Shown here piece by piece: positions 49,701 to 59,854 of a stretch of 64,000 bases of DNA (positions within the stretch are counted from its first letter, which is position 1; each line of letters begins with the position of its first letter). The stretch comes from JAGTVG01 sp963820995 (lineage in GTDB: Bacteria; Bacteroidota; Bacteroidia; Cytophagales; Cyclobacteriaceae): contig CAWGCL010000011.1 of the NCBI GenBank assembly GCA_963820995.1, positions 124,001 through 188,000 on the forward strand, given 5' to 3'. The position numbers and the translations under genes were made by a program. Under the pieces are notes generated by a model. That model was not told where the DNA came from. It searched no databases and was given only the letters and a program-made list of their open reading frames with translations.

Positions 49701-50020
49701 TAGGTTTGTCGCTGATACGCAATATACAGGATCGATTGCAGGAACTGGGAATTTTAAGGGCCGTTGGCTTCAGGAAAAATCAGATAATGGGAATGCTCAC
49801 AAGAGAGCATATTATATTACTCGGTTTGGGCACCCTGATCGGGACAATTGGAGCTTTTGTGGCCACAATACCCTCGGTATTTTCTGAATATATCGATGCT
49901 TCATGGCAGACAGCCCTGGTCATCATATTCATAATTATGGTCAATGGATTTTTATGGATCTACCTTATAGGCAGAATAAGCCTGAGAAAAGATCTGCTGG
50001 AATCCTTAAGAACAGAATAG
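46754..50020 (+). CDS. Large two-domain FtsX-family permease
   Basis: A 1088-residue permease. GTG at 46754 is the chosen start; TTG at 46757 is possible. An N-terminal helix (about 17-38) precedes a long periplasmic domain (about 40-490). The first FtsX helices (about 495-625) contain FGTLKALGYS, the coupling motif. A middle region has further helices (about 650-745). A second periplasmic domain (about 750-955) ends in the last three helices (about 960-1080) with LGILRAVGFRKNQ. This size and double FtsX layout fit LolC/E-like or larger Bacteroidota exporters. The adjacent LolD-like ATPase is its likely partner. The gene ends 15 bases before the convergent PQQ-like gene. Confidence 0.86.
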   Translation: MLSKFTFILQSLLHYKKANLTIILGVAISSMVLTGTLIVGDSVDHSLAMTAELRLGNVGYSFSSIDRYFRIDLAEEVQEELKIPVTSMMQVKGIASSQGGQMRVNNIDVQGIDNNFLNMVPGNQLEEIPGRNEAFISQNLADRLGLKIDDSFLLRVDKVSLIPKNAPFISDDENQVSIRLTVRKILTKEKLGRFNLKTSQTAPYNVFLSLEYLNNRMETEGKANKLLISNEAQYEDNYILSVISKNWRLEDSGLKISLTDDKKEWNIESNRVFIDSVIVNAIYKFEDRPSLILTYLANSLEKKDQETPYSFVSAGPFFDGQEMDSKDIIINSWLAEDLDARVGDSLLLKFYSIGPLRQLVENKQWFIVQKVVPLSGRYADRKLMPTLPGLSDAGSCRDWETGIPIDLEKIRDKDEEYWNEWKGTPKAYISYSEGKKIWQNRFGACTLVRLNAAIHGEGEISENLLKYHGPEDLGFQLRNLKQQGLEAAQGGVDFSELFFGMSFFLLIAGLTLLALLFNIHLENRMSQFGTLKALGYSDRLVRRLVLSETAIVVFSGVLLGSILAIWYNRLIFKALNTVWSAIVRTSVLAEDIRYGTILMGIIISFVLVFLTVFFNINRRLKSKPLHLQKALNIRRNKISGKYLNWIAWLMLIISSVLIIKEVLFSSGMNSGIFFLSGGLLLLAFILFSSGFLFKENENSEFDLSIPALSLRNLQRNKARSLRIIILFALGTFVIVSTGLNRKDLYSDAISKSSGTGGFLFYGETTMPVLHDLNNPSTKADLNLSENTNFVQMRKTEGDDASCLNLNRISQPRILGIPSEKLIGRFSFIKTSGDFESIGDWSSLKYELPGGVVPAIADQTVIQWGLGLAVGDTLVYTDEYGNEMYVKLIGGLANSIFQGNILIDEELFLKHFPSSSGIHVFLVETDSDSLETFESSLKRSFRNTGLELVYTADRLAEFNSVENTYLSIFLLLGGLGMILGTVGLGLSLIRNIQDRLQELGILRAVGFRKNQIMGMLTREHIILLGLGTLIGTIGAFVATIPSVFSEYIDASWQTALVIIFIIMVNGFLWIYLIGRISLRKDLLESLRTE

Positions 50021-50034
50021 CGAGTTAAATATCT

Positions 50035-51384
50035 TTAGTTATTCCCAACTGCAATAAGATAGCTTTGGGTTCGAAAGAAAATTATGTGGTCAGTAATAGA
50101 CGGGGTGACCATGCAAACATCATCAAGACCGTGTTCTGATAATAGATTAAAGTCTTTACCAGCTTGTATTACATAGACTGTCCCATCATCGCCTGCTGCG
50201 TAGATCCTGTCATCAGCTGCAACCGGCGAGGCGGTAAAACTTTTGTTCTTCCCACCAAGTTTTTCATCATATATTTCTTCCCCTGTTAGTGCATCAAAAC
50301 ATAAAATATTGCCATTCCAGCGAAGATTATATAAGAGACCCTTATATAAAAGCATCGTTTGCATATAGGACCCGCGTCTTGGTACACTCCATGCTATAAA
50401 AGGATCGGATTCCATATTTAATTCACCCTTAGCTTCTTTTTTAACGGCTAGTATGGGTGAAGAGGGCCCATGAGCACTATTGAAATATATCAGGTCATCT
50501 CCGACAATAGGAGTAGGAACTTGAATGTCTCCACCACCTGACATCGACCAGATCTCCTCGCCTGTTTCAAAATCGTAACCACCTCGGTGCTTATATCCAT
50601 TTACAGCAATACATGTCTTGCTATTGTTTGAGTAGATATTCGGTGTACACCAGCCCGGATATTCATCCCTTGATTTCCTCCAAAGCTCTTCCCCTGAGGA
50701 AGCTTCATATGCAGCTAAAAACGAATTTTCCATTACATCACATTGCACAATAACCACACCTTCATGAATTATAGGAGAACTTGCAAATTCCCATTCCGCT
50801 GATTCTACACGAAAGAAAACAGATCTTAACAAACCGAAATCTTTTTGCCATACGAGGTTCCCTTCCATATCATAACAATAAATGCCCTCTGAACCAAAAA
50901 AGGCTACAACATGCTTACCATCCGTAGCAACAGAACTATTCGCGTGAGAAGATTTCGGATGTCTTTTTTGTTCCGGTATCCCTGTGTGTGATGTTCTTTC
51001 CCAGATGATTTCTCCATTTTGTTTGTTTATACATATTACTTTCCATTCATGCTCCGAATCATCATTGACTGATCCAATGTCCCCATAAATGCCGGTTTTA
51101 AGCCCTTCTGAGTCTTTTTCACTAATGGCTGTGGTAATGAATAATTTATCACCCCATATTACCGGGCTTGATAAGCCCAACCCTGGAATTTCTATTTTCC
51201 ATTTTATGTTTTCATTTTCAGACACATCCCATATTTCAGGCAAATTCGCGTTATCCAATGTGCCATTTGAATCGTATCCCCTGTATTGAGACCATTGTCT
51301 TTCCGGGGAAATATTTTCTTCTGAATTGAAACTTAGAAATATAGGAAGTATTACAACGAATGATATAGACAATTTAAAAAGCAT
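50035..51384 (-). CDS. PQQ-like beta-propeller protein 6 (secreted)
   Basis: A 449-residue secreted protein on the opposite strand from the large operon. The signal peptide (FKLSISFVVILPIFLSFNS) is followed by WSQYRGYDSNGTLDNANLPE, the same W-x-x-F/Y-RG signature as the other propellers. Blades: NGEIIWERTSHTG, SSGEELWRKSRDEYPGW, TGEEIWSMSGGGDIQ, TGEEIYDEKLGGKN. True PQQ-dehydrogenase catalytic residues are not evident. It is convergent with the permease gene. Its start faces the propeller remnant (51544-51699) on the other strand. Confidence 0.83.
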   Translation of the reverse strand: MLFKLSISFVVILPIFLSFNSEENISPERQWSQYRGYDSNGTLDNANLPEIWDVSENENIKWKIEIPGLGLSSPVIWGDKLFITTAISEKDSEGLKTGIYGDIGSVNDDSEHEWKVICINKQNGEIIWERTSHTGIPEQKRHPKSSHANSSVATDGKHVVAFFGSEGIYCYDMEGNLVWQKDFGLLRSVFFRVESAEWEFASSPIIHEGVVIVQCDVMENSFLAAYEASSGEELWRKSRDEYPGWCTPNIYSNNSKTCIAVNGYKHRGGYDFETGEEIWSMSGGGDIQVPTPIVGDDLIYFNSAHGPSSPILAVKKEAKGELNMESDPFIAWSVPRRGSYMQTMLLYKGLLYNLRWNGNILCFDALTGEEIYDEKLGGKNKSFTASPVAADDRIYAAGDDGTVYVIQAGKDFNLLSEHGLDDVCMVTPSITDHIIFFRTQSYLIAVGNN

Positions 51385-51543
51385 AATGTGAGAAATTTAT
51401 GTTTTGGTGAATATTGTGAAAAATGATATCCAATTCTTATTTTTACCGTATACAAATTATAAATATTTTTTGGTTTTCGGAACGATTATTATCCGTTTCA
51501 GTGGGATAGTTTAAATACTTTTACAAGTTCCGGAAAATTATGA

Positions 51544-51699
51544 TACCTCGATCCACCAACCTTTCATCCTGAAGCACCATTTATCAATTGCCTGGCGCGT
51601 ATATATCATGATGGGAAACTATTTATTACAAGTGGTTATGATCATACAGCTGTTATTTTTGATTTATCAAAGGAAGGAAGTGAAATTTTCCTGGCCTGA
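51544..51699 (+). pseudogene. Remnant of a PQQ-like beta-propeller gene
   Basis: A 51-residue open stretch between two TGA stops. It reads HPEAPFINCLARIYHDGKLF and ITSGYDHTAVIFDLSKEGSE. This is a recognisable propeller blade: the YHDG-K-FITSGY core is that of the other locus members (for example YHNGQVFCFSGYGKGGAMLK). No start, no flanking blades and no compatible frame on either side were seen, so it is a leftover of a truncated or recombined gene. It lies under the 5' end of an over-long reading frame of the phosphatase gene, which supports starting that gene later (51785). Confidence 0.6.
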
Positions 51700-51784
51700 A
51701 ATACCTCCTATAATAAGGTTAATTTTTGAAGCATTTAATTTTTTTTTATCGTATCTTGATTATCAGAAACCGAACCCGGCCGTG

Positions 51785-53134
51785 ATGATTTTTAGGACGT
51801 CCATATTGACGTTAATTTTTCTGTTTATTATTTCAGTTACAAATACCCGTACACTGGGAGTAAATCCTGATTCAAAAAAGATCCGGATCCTGCGTGGACC
51901 TTATCTTCAATCGGGTACTACTTCCAGTATGATCATCAAATGGAGGACCAGCGAACCTTCCTCAAGCAAAGTATTATACGGCACTCATTCCAATAATCTT
52001 CATAAGTCAGTTGTCCTCAACGAAAGGGTTACCGATCATGAGGTTATGATTGAAGGATTAAAAAAACATACCAAATACTACTATGCCGTTGGTACCAAGG
52101 AAGAAATGCTTATTGAAGATGACACAACCTATTATTTTATAACGTCTCCTGATCAGGATTATAGTGAAGTCGTTCATATATGGGCGACTGGGGATTTCGG
52201 TACTGGGGATAAGGTGCCTGAAAACGTAAAGAATGCTTATATGAAATTCAGAAGAGGGCATCATACAGATGTATGGCTAATGTTGGGAGATATTGCCTAC
52301 TATTATGGAAAAGAAGAGGAATTCCAGAGAAGTTTATTTGGAGGCACCTACAAATATATGATGAGGAATACTGTGATGTGGCCAACACCGGGTAACCATG
52401 ACATGAGAAGTGCAGATTCTGAAACACAATCAGGGCCATATTATGATGTTTTTACATTACCAACTAACGGTGAAGCAGGCGGGGAACCTTCCGGTACAGA
52501 GGCCTATTACTCTTACAATTATGGAGATATTCATTTTATTTCAATGGATTCAGAAGATACACCCCGGCAGGTATTTAGCGATATGGCAAGATGGCTTCAA
52601 AGAGACTTAGAAAAGGATGATCATAATTGGAAAATTGCTTTCTTTCATCATCCACCCTTTACAAAAGGGACTCATAATTCCGATTTAGACATGGACAGCC
52701 GTGGAAGGCTGAAAGAAATGCGGGAAAATATTCTTCCAATATTGGAAGAATATGGGGTTGACCTGGTATTGAGTGGGCATAGTCACATTTATGAAAGGTC
52801 TTATCTGATTAAAGGACACTATGGTTATTCAAAAGATTTCGATCCCGACTCGATGATAATCAAGTATGATAATGAAAAAAAGAAAAATAAGTCGGCCTTC
52901 CTTAAAAAAGAAGATAATAATGGTACTGTCTATATTGTTTGTGGGGTTTCCGGAAGTCGCCCTCCGGTAGGTACATGCGATCATCCGGCTATGGCAGTCT
53001 GTAAGGGGAATTGTCATGGATCTTTGTCCATTGAGATCCGGGATAATCTGTTGCTCGGAGTCTTCGTTGATGAATACGGGAAAACCAAAGATAGCTTCAC
53101 GTTAACTAAGGAATTCTCTGCCAGCGCCAACTAA
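51785..53134 (+). CDS. Purple acid phosphatase-like metallophosphoesterase
   Basis: A 449-residue secreted phosphoesterase. I start it at ATG 51785, because it gives a proper signal peptide (MIFRTSILTLIFLFIISVTN). The longer frame from 51608 runs through a propeller remnant. An N-terminal fibronectin-like domain (GPYLQSGTTSSMIIKWRT) leads into the phosphoesterase domain. Metal ligands are visible: WATGDFGTG, LGDIAYYYG, PTPGNHD, FFHHPPF, LSGHSHIYER. This GDxxYY / GNHD / GHSHxYER set is the purple acid phosphatase fingerprint. The C-terminal end has an extra Cys pair (CDHPAMAVCKGNC) that may form disulfides. It should hydrolyse phosphate esters in the periplasm or outside. Confidence 0.84.
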   Translation: MIFRTSILTLIFLFIISVTNTRTLGVNPDSKKIRILRGPYLQSGTTSSMIIKWRTSEPSSSKVLYGTHSNNLHKSVVLNERVTDHEVMIEGLKKHTKYYYAVGTKEEMLIEDDTTYYFITSPDQDYSEVVHIWATGDFGTGDKVPENVKNAYMKFRRGHHTDVWLMLGDIAYYYGKEEEFQRSLFGGTYKYMMRNTVMWPTPGNHDMRSADSETQSGPYYDVFTLPTNGEAGGEPSGTEAYYSYNYGDIHFISMDSEDTPRQVFSDMARWLQRDLEKDDHNWKIAFFHHPPFTKGTHNSDLDMDSRGRLKEMRENILPILEEYGVDLVLSGHSHIYERSYLIKGHYGYSKDFDPDSMIIKYDNEKKKNKSAFLKKEDNNGTVYIVCGVSGSRPPVGTCDHPAMAVCKGNCHGSLSIEIRDNLLLGVFVDEYGKTKDSFTLTKEFSASAN

Positions 53135-53232
53135 TTCATTTCACCCGCAGGCCCCAAATTAAAAAATATTCCATATATTAATACTCTGAATGAATTATTG
53201 CTATGAACTAACAAAATTTGGGTTCCACATAT

Positions 53233-55732
53233 ATGATTTTTAATAGTATAAATTCCATATTGCTTTTTGTTACCATTCTTTTTAACAGTGGTCCGGTTGA
53301 TCAGGACATTATTGAACGTCTTTTAGATTATTCCTGGAACGTGCCGCAGGAAAAAGTATACCTTCATACTGACAAAACAGATTATTTTCCAGGAGAGGAT
53401 ATATGGTATAAAGCCTATCTGATGATGGGGCCCAATCATGTTCCTGATAGTATTACGGAGGTATTATATGTCGAATTGATAAATGACAAGGGTACTATTA
53501 TCAACCGTCAATCCTTGCATATTCAGGATGGCCTTGGATGGGGAGATTTTTTAATCCCCAGGACAAGTAGTCCTGGTAGATATGTGCTGAAAGCATATAC
53601 CAGGTACATGATGAATTTTGATGAGGCTTTTTACTTTAGAAAAGCGATAAGTATAATATCTGAAAATCAAGATGTGAACCTACAATCGGATAACGTTAAC
53701 CCTTTGAGGCCTGTTAATGAGGAAACCACTATTAAAAAGCCATTTTCGATTGAATTCTTTCCTGAAGGTGGAAACATGGTTGAAGGGATACAGAATTTTG
53801 TGGCTTTTAAGAGTACAATTGATGGTAAACGGGGGATAGATGTGAAAGGTGTTCTGAAAAGTGGGGAAGGTGAGGAGATACTTGATTTCGAAAGTAAGAA
53901 ATTTGGAATGGGATTGTTTTCTTTCACCCCTGAAATCGGAAAAAATTATTTTGCACATATTGGATTTCAGGGGGAAGAGTATGTATATGCACTACCTGAA
54001 TCTTTGGAAATGGGTTACACAATGCATATAAAATCAAGCGGTGATAAAATATATATATGGGCACGGAACAATATGGGAATCAAGATGGATAATTCTTTTA
54101 TTATTGGCCAATTCAGGGGATTTCCCTTTATCACGATTCATTCCGAACCCGACCATGATTTCATATATTCTGTGTTTAGTATAAAAGACATACCGAATGG
54201 AATAGTTCAATTCACATTTTTTGATGCAGCTGGAATACCGCATTGTGAGCGACTTGTATATTCTGAAAATGATGCGGATGTAGTTGATTTTTCAATTGAT
54301 ACCCCTAAAAATAAATATCGACGGCGCGAGAAAATTGATTTTAATTTTCATTGCGAAGACCATGATGGTGGATATCCATTAACAAATATTTCTGTTTCCA
54401 TCGTAAATGATTCAATTTTTAAAGAAAATGGATACAGTGGGAATATTTCAAGTTATTTCAACCTGGAATCTGACCTGAAGGGGTATATTGAAAATCCGGG
54501 ATACTATTTTGATCCAGGGAATAATGACAGGAGAGAGTTATTGGATAATTTATTGCTTACCCACGGCTGGAGGAGATTTGTCTGGGAGGATATTCTGGGG
54601 GATGAAATGCTGGAATTGAAATACAATTCAGAATACGGATTTGATTTTGAAGGAAAAGTATTTGAAAACCTAAAGTTGACAAAACCTTCAAAGGGAAAAG
54701 TGAGACTTTTCATTTATGAGGGGCAGTTTTATTTCAATGAAATTGATACGGATGATGAAGGTCGTTTTAAGTTCCTTGGGATTGATATTCATGATACCAC
54801 CCAGGTAGTTATGCAGGCCTGGCAATCTTCAGAAGATGGAGGTAAAAAGCGCAAAAAGAAGTCGGAAGAAATAAAGAATAAGCTGGCTATTGAAATTGAT
54901 CCCAAGTCATATGCTAGTTTACAACCAGATCTGTGGCCTGAACTTCCTACAAATGAAAGCATTAATTACAACGATTATTATGAGCTGAATGATATAATAT
55001 TCAGAATCGATTCTTCATTTGATGGGAGAACGATTATGCTGGATGAGGTACTTGTAGAAGATCAGAAAATAGATATGGACGATCCCTTTTACAGGCCGGG
55101 TAAACTGCATGGCCAGCCATTACGAAGAATTGTGATGGATTCAATCCCCGTATCCGAACAGGGATTATTATTTTTTGAGTTAGTCAGGAAATATTATCGG
55201 AATGTATCATATAGAGGCTCCCCTCCTGATATTGAAATTGTTATCAGGGGACAAAGGTCAATAGCTCAGAACAGTAGTGCATTAATAATCCTGGACGGGC
55301 AGGAGGTGACCAAGTGATTTCATGTATTATTTCCCGGTTTCTGAAATAGATTTTATTGACGTATTGTCATCAATAGGTGCTTCAATATATGGATCCGGTT
55401 CAATGGGTGGGGCCATTGTGGTTTTTACAAGACAGAGATCAACTATTTATGCCACCGAAGAATCTGACTGGGTTCATAACTTTACTTTTCCAGGATATTA
55501 CCGTGCCAGGGAGTTTTACACGCCAGATTATGGAACGCCTGAAGAAAAACACATAAAGCCTGATTTTCGTCGGACATTATATTGGAATCCATCTCTGACA
55601 ACCGATAATCTGGGCAATATTAATTTTTCATTCTATTCCTCGGATGAACGGGCAAAATACAGGGTAAAGATAGAAGGAATGACCTATGATGGGATTCCAA
55701 TCGAAAAGGAATATTACTTTTCAGTTGAATAA
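53233..55732 (+). CDS. MG2/TonB-plug domain protein, one frameshift
   Basis: One gene in two frames, about 833 residues. The chosen start, ATG 53233, gives a signal peptide (MIFNSINSILLFVTILFNSG); the frame also has a TTG five codons earlier. An MG2-like domain opens with PQEKVYLHTDKTDYFPGEDI, as in Bacteroidota macroglobulin-like/TonB-related proteins. Near the end a TonB-plug-like part reads IVIRGQRSIAQNSSALIILD. Then TGA interrupts at 55315, and the next frame resumes DFMYYFPVSEIDFIDVLSS and continues with GASIYGSGSMGGAIVVFTRQ. The shift lies near 55305-55320. Such proteins are thought to work at the outer membrane with TonB energy, but the family is poorly characterised. Confidence 0.76.
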
Positions 55733-55855
55733 TCTCCGGCCATGTATTAATGTGCATGAGCAAATTGAATTTTATAATTTCAAATCCCCATAATTCAGTA
55801 TATCTTTATTTAGTTATTCTGACCTTTTAAATTCTATTTAATAACGTTCTTCATT

Positions 55856-58098
55856 ATGAAACTTAATTTTTTGTTTTTTTCTCTGATATTCCTGGGATTT
55901 TTAAGTTGTACTAGTTCAGATATCGAAATTATTCAGAATGGTACAACAACTTATAGCCTCATTCTGCCCAATGAAGCTGACAGCAATGAAGTAAAGGCTG
56001 CTGACGAACTCCGCTTTATTTGAAGAAGATTAGTGGGGTGCAGGTACCGATTTTAGGAGAAAACATGGCTGTTAATAGCCCCAGCATCTTTATCGGCAGT
56101 TTTGAAAATATGGTGGACCAGGAAATTAAACCTGAGGAGATTGTGATCAAAGTCCAGGGTGATGATATTTATATTTTTGGAGGTAACTCAAGATCAACAT
56201 TATATGCTGTTTATACATTTATCGAAAATTATCTTGGATGCAGGTTCCTTACTCCTGAAGTTGAATACATACCAAAAAAGGACAGGGTATCTGTGCCTGG
56301 GAATATAGATTATCAATACGTCCCTCCGGTAACTACCAGGACAGTCCATTCAAAACTTTATTATGAAAATCATAATTTTGCAGATAAAAGAAAGACGACA
56401 TATGAGGCTTTTCCGCGTTACGTGCCAAAGCCAGAGTGCATACTTTCCATCGTTTTTTGCCCGCAGATGAATATTATACATCTAATCCTGAATATTTTGC
56501 CTACGAAATGGGAAACGAATACCAACCCAGCTATGTCTTACCAAATCCGGATGTATTAAGGATCGTATCTGGGAAAGTGGCCTTGATGTTGGAGAATTTC
56601 CGGAATCAGAGGTAATTTCTGTCAGCCAGGATGATAATCAGCAGTATTGCGAATGCGAGAATTGTATGATGATCGATGAAAAAGAAGGGTCGCCTTCAGG
56701 AACTATGATTCATTTTGTGAATAAAGTGGCGGAACAGTTTCCTGATAAAATGATTTCGACCCTGGCGTATCAATATACAAGGAAAGCACCTGGAGCAAGT
56801 TAAACCGGCTAGGAATGTGCTTATTACCTTATGTTCGATTGAATGTGATCGAAGCGCACCAATAGCTGAAAAATGCAGGGATTTTGCGGAAGATCTGATT
56901 GCCTGGGGAAAGCTTACAGATAATGTCAGGATCTGGGACTATACGACTCAGTTTACGAATTTTCTGGCGCCATTTCCGAATATATATACCCTCCAGCCAA
57001 ACATACAATTGTTCAGGAAAAACAACGCCAAATGGATATTTGAGCAACACAGTCATAATCCAAGTGAATTATTTGAATTAAGGTCATACCTTACGGCAAA
57101 ACTGCTATGGAATCCCGACATTAATCAGGATTCAATATTAACAGATTTTCTTAATGCTTATTATGAAGAAGCTGCTCCTTTCGTGCAGAATTATATAGCC
57201 ACCGTTCATGAGGAATTGGAAAAAGATCCGGATTTTTTCCTGTTTTTGTATGGTGACCCGGCCCAGGGATTTAAATCTTTTCTAAGGCCGGAATTATTGA
57301 AACAGTATGATGATTGGTATAATGATGCAGAAATTGCGGTGAAAGGCAAACCGAGAATTGATCAAAAGAGTGAGAAAGGCGCGTTTAAGCGTGGATTATG
57401 CGATCCTTGAGGCTGCAAGGCTGAATGATCCGGATTCATATAATCTTGTCTATGATGATGAAACCGGTAATAAGAGGATTTCTCAGGACATTCTTGAAAG
57501 ACTGAACAGGTTTCGCATGACCTGTAAAGATTCGGATATAACATATATGAATGAAACGAGATTTACAGTGGAAGAATATCTCGATTTCTATAGCTATACA
57601 CTCAAAAGGGCCGAAGAAGATAATATCGCTGTAAATAAAGAAGTGACATTGTTACAACTACCAAAAAAATATGCGAATGAAGATCCGCTAACACTAACGG
57701 ATGGAGCTTTTGGTGGGACCAGTTTTTATGCAAACTGGTTGGGATTTGAAGGAAATGACCTGGAAGCCATCATTGACTTGAAAAATGAAAGTGAGATTGA
57801 TCATTTGTCTTGTGATTTTTTACAGGTAGTGAATCATGTTGTTTTCTTTCCAGTGAAGGTCAGTTATTATTATTCCCAGGATGGTGAAAATTACATTTTT
57901 CTTGATAAGGCATTGAATAAAAAACCTTTAACTAAAGAAAGTAAGATCAATGATATACAATCATTTTCTGTTGAATTTGATCCTGTTAAGGCGCGGTATG
58001 TAAAGGTAGTAGCTGATAATATGGGGATGGCTCCGGTATGGCATCATGGGGCAGGAACACCAAGCTGGATTTTTGCGGATGAAATAATTGTCAGATAA
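55856..58098 (+). pseudogene. DUF4838 protein with C-terminal discoidin-like domain, multiply frameshifted
   Basis: A lipoprotein (lipobox FLGFLSC) of the DUF4838 family, which often lies near glycoside hydrolases in Bacteroidota. Recognisable blocks in shifting frames: NEADSNEVKAADELRF; SGVQVPILGENM; NSRSTLYAVYTFIENYLGCR; SVSQDDNQQYCECENCMMID; ARNVLITLCSIECDRSAP. Next come FLAPFPNIYTLQPNIQLF and a C-terminal F5/8-type (discoidin) domain (about 57660-58098), ending SWIFADEIIVR. At least five frame changes, near 56018, 56430, 56610, 56790 and 57370, break the gene. The repaired protein is of normal length, near 740 residues. Function unknown; catalytic residues cannot be named. Confidence 0.75.
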
Positions 58099-58257
58099 AA
58101 TAGAAAACTGTTTGGGCGAAACATGGGATTCGGAGCTTGCTAAATCAGGATCTTCTTTGGGATTTCTTTTTACTTCTTTTGATACCTTATATCTTTTAAA
58201 TTAATCGCTGATATTTTTTAAGTCCTGCACTTCTAAATATGAGGCATTAACTCCCTC

Positions 58258-59696
58258 TTAGAAATGAACGTTAACGAATCTGTGAAATTTCATTTTTAAA
58301 TACGCCAGGTTTACTCCAAGCATTAGTTTGGGATGAAAGTTCATGTTTCTGATACCTCCCAGATTAGATAAATAATGAACATGGTCTCCCACGGAAACCG
58401 GACAGCCATAGGCTCTTAGGTATCTTTTTTTCCTATTGACAATTACGTTTTTCAGGGCGATGAAAGTTTTCCTGATCATGTCATTTGATCTGGTATGTTT
58501 TTCATCTACCTGATCTGCTGTTTTGTATTTACTTTCAATATGAACCGTGTTGCCGTTTATTTTTCCGTTGAAGCTCACGCAATCACCTGCGAATAGTACT
58601 TTTTCCCCGTTTTTTAAATTTAGGTCACCTTCCAACTTTCCAACAACATAGCGTATGCTATTGAATTCGGTTTAGGATCTCAGGTTGGGAAGTCTTGTAT
58701 ATGTGTATTGCTTCCTGCAGGGCCCCCGGACACCCTCCCCAGCAATATTCTTTTGAGTGTTTTTCCGGGAATGTACCAACCGAGCAACTCAAATTTCCTT
58801 TATTGTTAAAATACTTATCAACTCTTTCAAGACAAAATTGAAACTTCTTATTTTTCTCTTGCAGTTCCTCCAGGGGGTAATCTCCTCCCAGTTTGATGTC
58901 ATTTATATCCATAGGGCCATAGCCTCTTTCTGAGGTATGCTTTAGGTGTAATACTGAAGATGGATCGATATTGACCATATGGCAGCCTACAGTATCCACA
59001 GCACATGAGTTAATGCCCATGATGATTACTCCCATAGGGAAGGGATCAGGGGTCAGCATCATTTTCTCTCCTGCGATGATGGCATCTACTGCTATAAACT
59101 TTGATTGGACCACTTCCTGAAGATCGGCAATTTTATGTTCCAGGAACTGGTTATGGTCGACCAGTCGGTGCCTGTCATCCTGGATACCAATATAGTTTTT
59201 AAGACTCAGCGTCATTCGGGTCCAGGGATGTGCTTTAAACTTGGGAAGGTTAACTAAAAAGTCAGTTTCGGTTACCGATCTAGGGATATATACATTTTTT
59301 CGGATAGCTTTCTCATTGTTCAGAGCGAACTGGAATTTGTTTTTCTTCATCGAAGAAGTAAGCCTTTACTTTGTGTTTCTTAATAACCGGAAGATAACCA
59401 GCCTGTTTGAAATTATACCGGGTAGGAATTGTTATGCCGGATCTTTCACCAACTGACAGCTCTTCTATTCCGGAAGAATGGGCTTTAATTCCACCCAAAA
59501 CTCCATCCAGGAACTCACTTCTTGTAAAAGCATGAGGGAAGAATTCCTTATGGGCTATCACAACATTGGGTTTGAGCATGGTCCTGCCGTATGGTTTGAC
59601 GCCCAGTTCCTCCATCCCTTCCTTTATGATCCCTGCGATTTTATCCGGGTTATAATGATCACATCTTCTTAGGAGTACCTTATGTTTTTCGGCCAT
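58258..59696 (-). pseudogene. DUF362 protein, two frameshifts
   Basis: Three frame segments make one DUF362-type protein of about 475 residues. The first (59696 to about 59335) has MAEKHKVLLRRCDHYNPDKI and GRTMLKPNVVIAHKE, typical of DUF362. The frame changes in an A-run within FDEEKNKFQ, then continues VTETDFLVNLPKFKAHPWTR, PKFKAHP being a family hallmark, and INSCAVDTVGCHMVNIDP. The frame changes again near 58660 and resumes with NSIRYVVGKLEGDLNLKNGE and VLFAGDCVSFNGKI. The protein has no signal peptide, unlike the DUF362 gene at 25.9 kb. The homopolymer position of one indel suggests a read error. Confidence 0.76.
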
Positions 59697-59779
59697 TTAG
59701 AGCTTGCATTGTACGTAAGGCAATATAGCAGAATTTAGTTTTTGATCAATATAATGTGCTTTAATTTTCTGAATATGGA

Positions 59780-59813
59780 TTTGGGATTTAAATTGTTTTT
59801 TTATCTATCTTTG
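59780..59813 (+). promoter_or_regulatory. Promoter of tRNA-Ser (Bacteroidota type)
   Basis: TTTG (59780-59783) and TATCTTTG (59806-59813) match the -33 TTTG and -7 TAnnTTTG boxes, with a 22-base gap. A TTG at 59793-59795 is also near. Position about 40 bases before the tRNA fits. It is the best promoter in the window. Confidence 0.68.
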
Positions 59814-59854
59814 CACCTCGATCATAAAGCTCTAGCTTTAATTTTACTCAATAC

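Noticed and set aside
30697..51384. Calling the propeller genes PQQ-dependent dehydrogenases
   Set aside because: The blades are PQQ-repeat type, but I see no catalytic Asp/Glu/Arg set, heme domain or Cys-Cys ring of quinoprotein dehydrogenases. BamB-like is as likely.
51608..51784. N-terminal extension of the purple acid phosphatase from 51608
   Set aside because: The extension lies over a propeller remnant in another frame, and the ATG at 51785 gives a normal signal peptide.
53218..53232. TTG at 53218 as start of the MG2 protein
   Set aside because: The ATG at 53233 begins directly at the signal peptide; the TTG would add only five residues.
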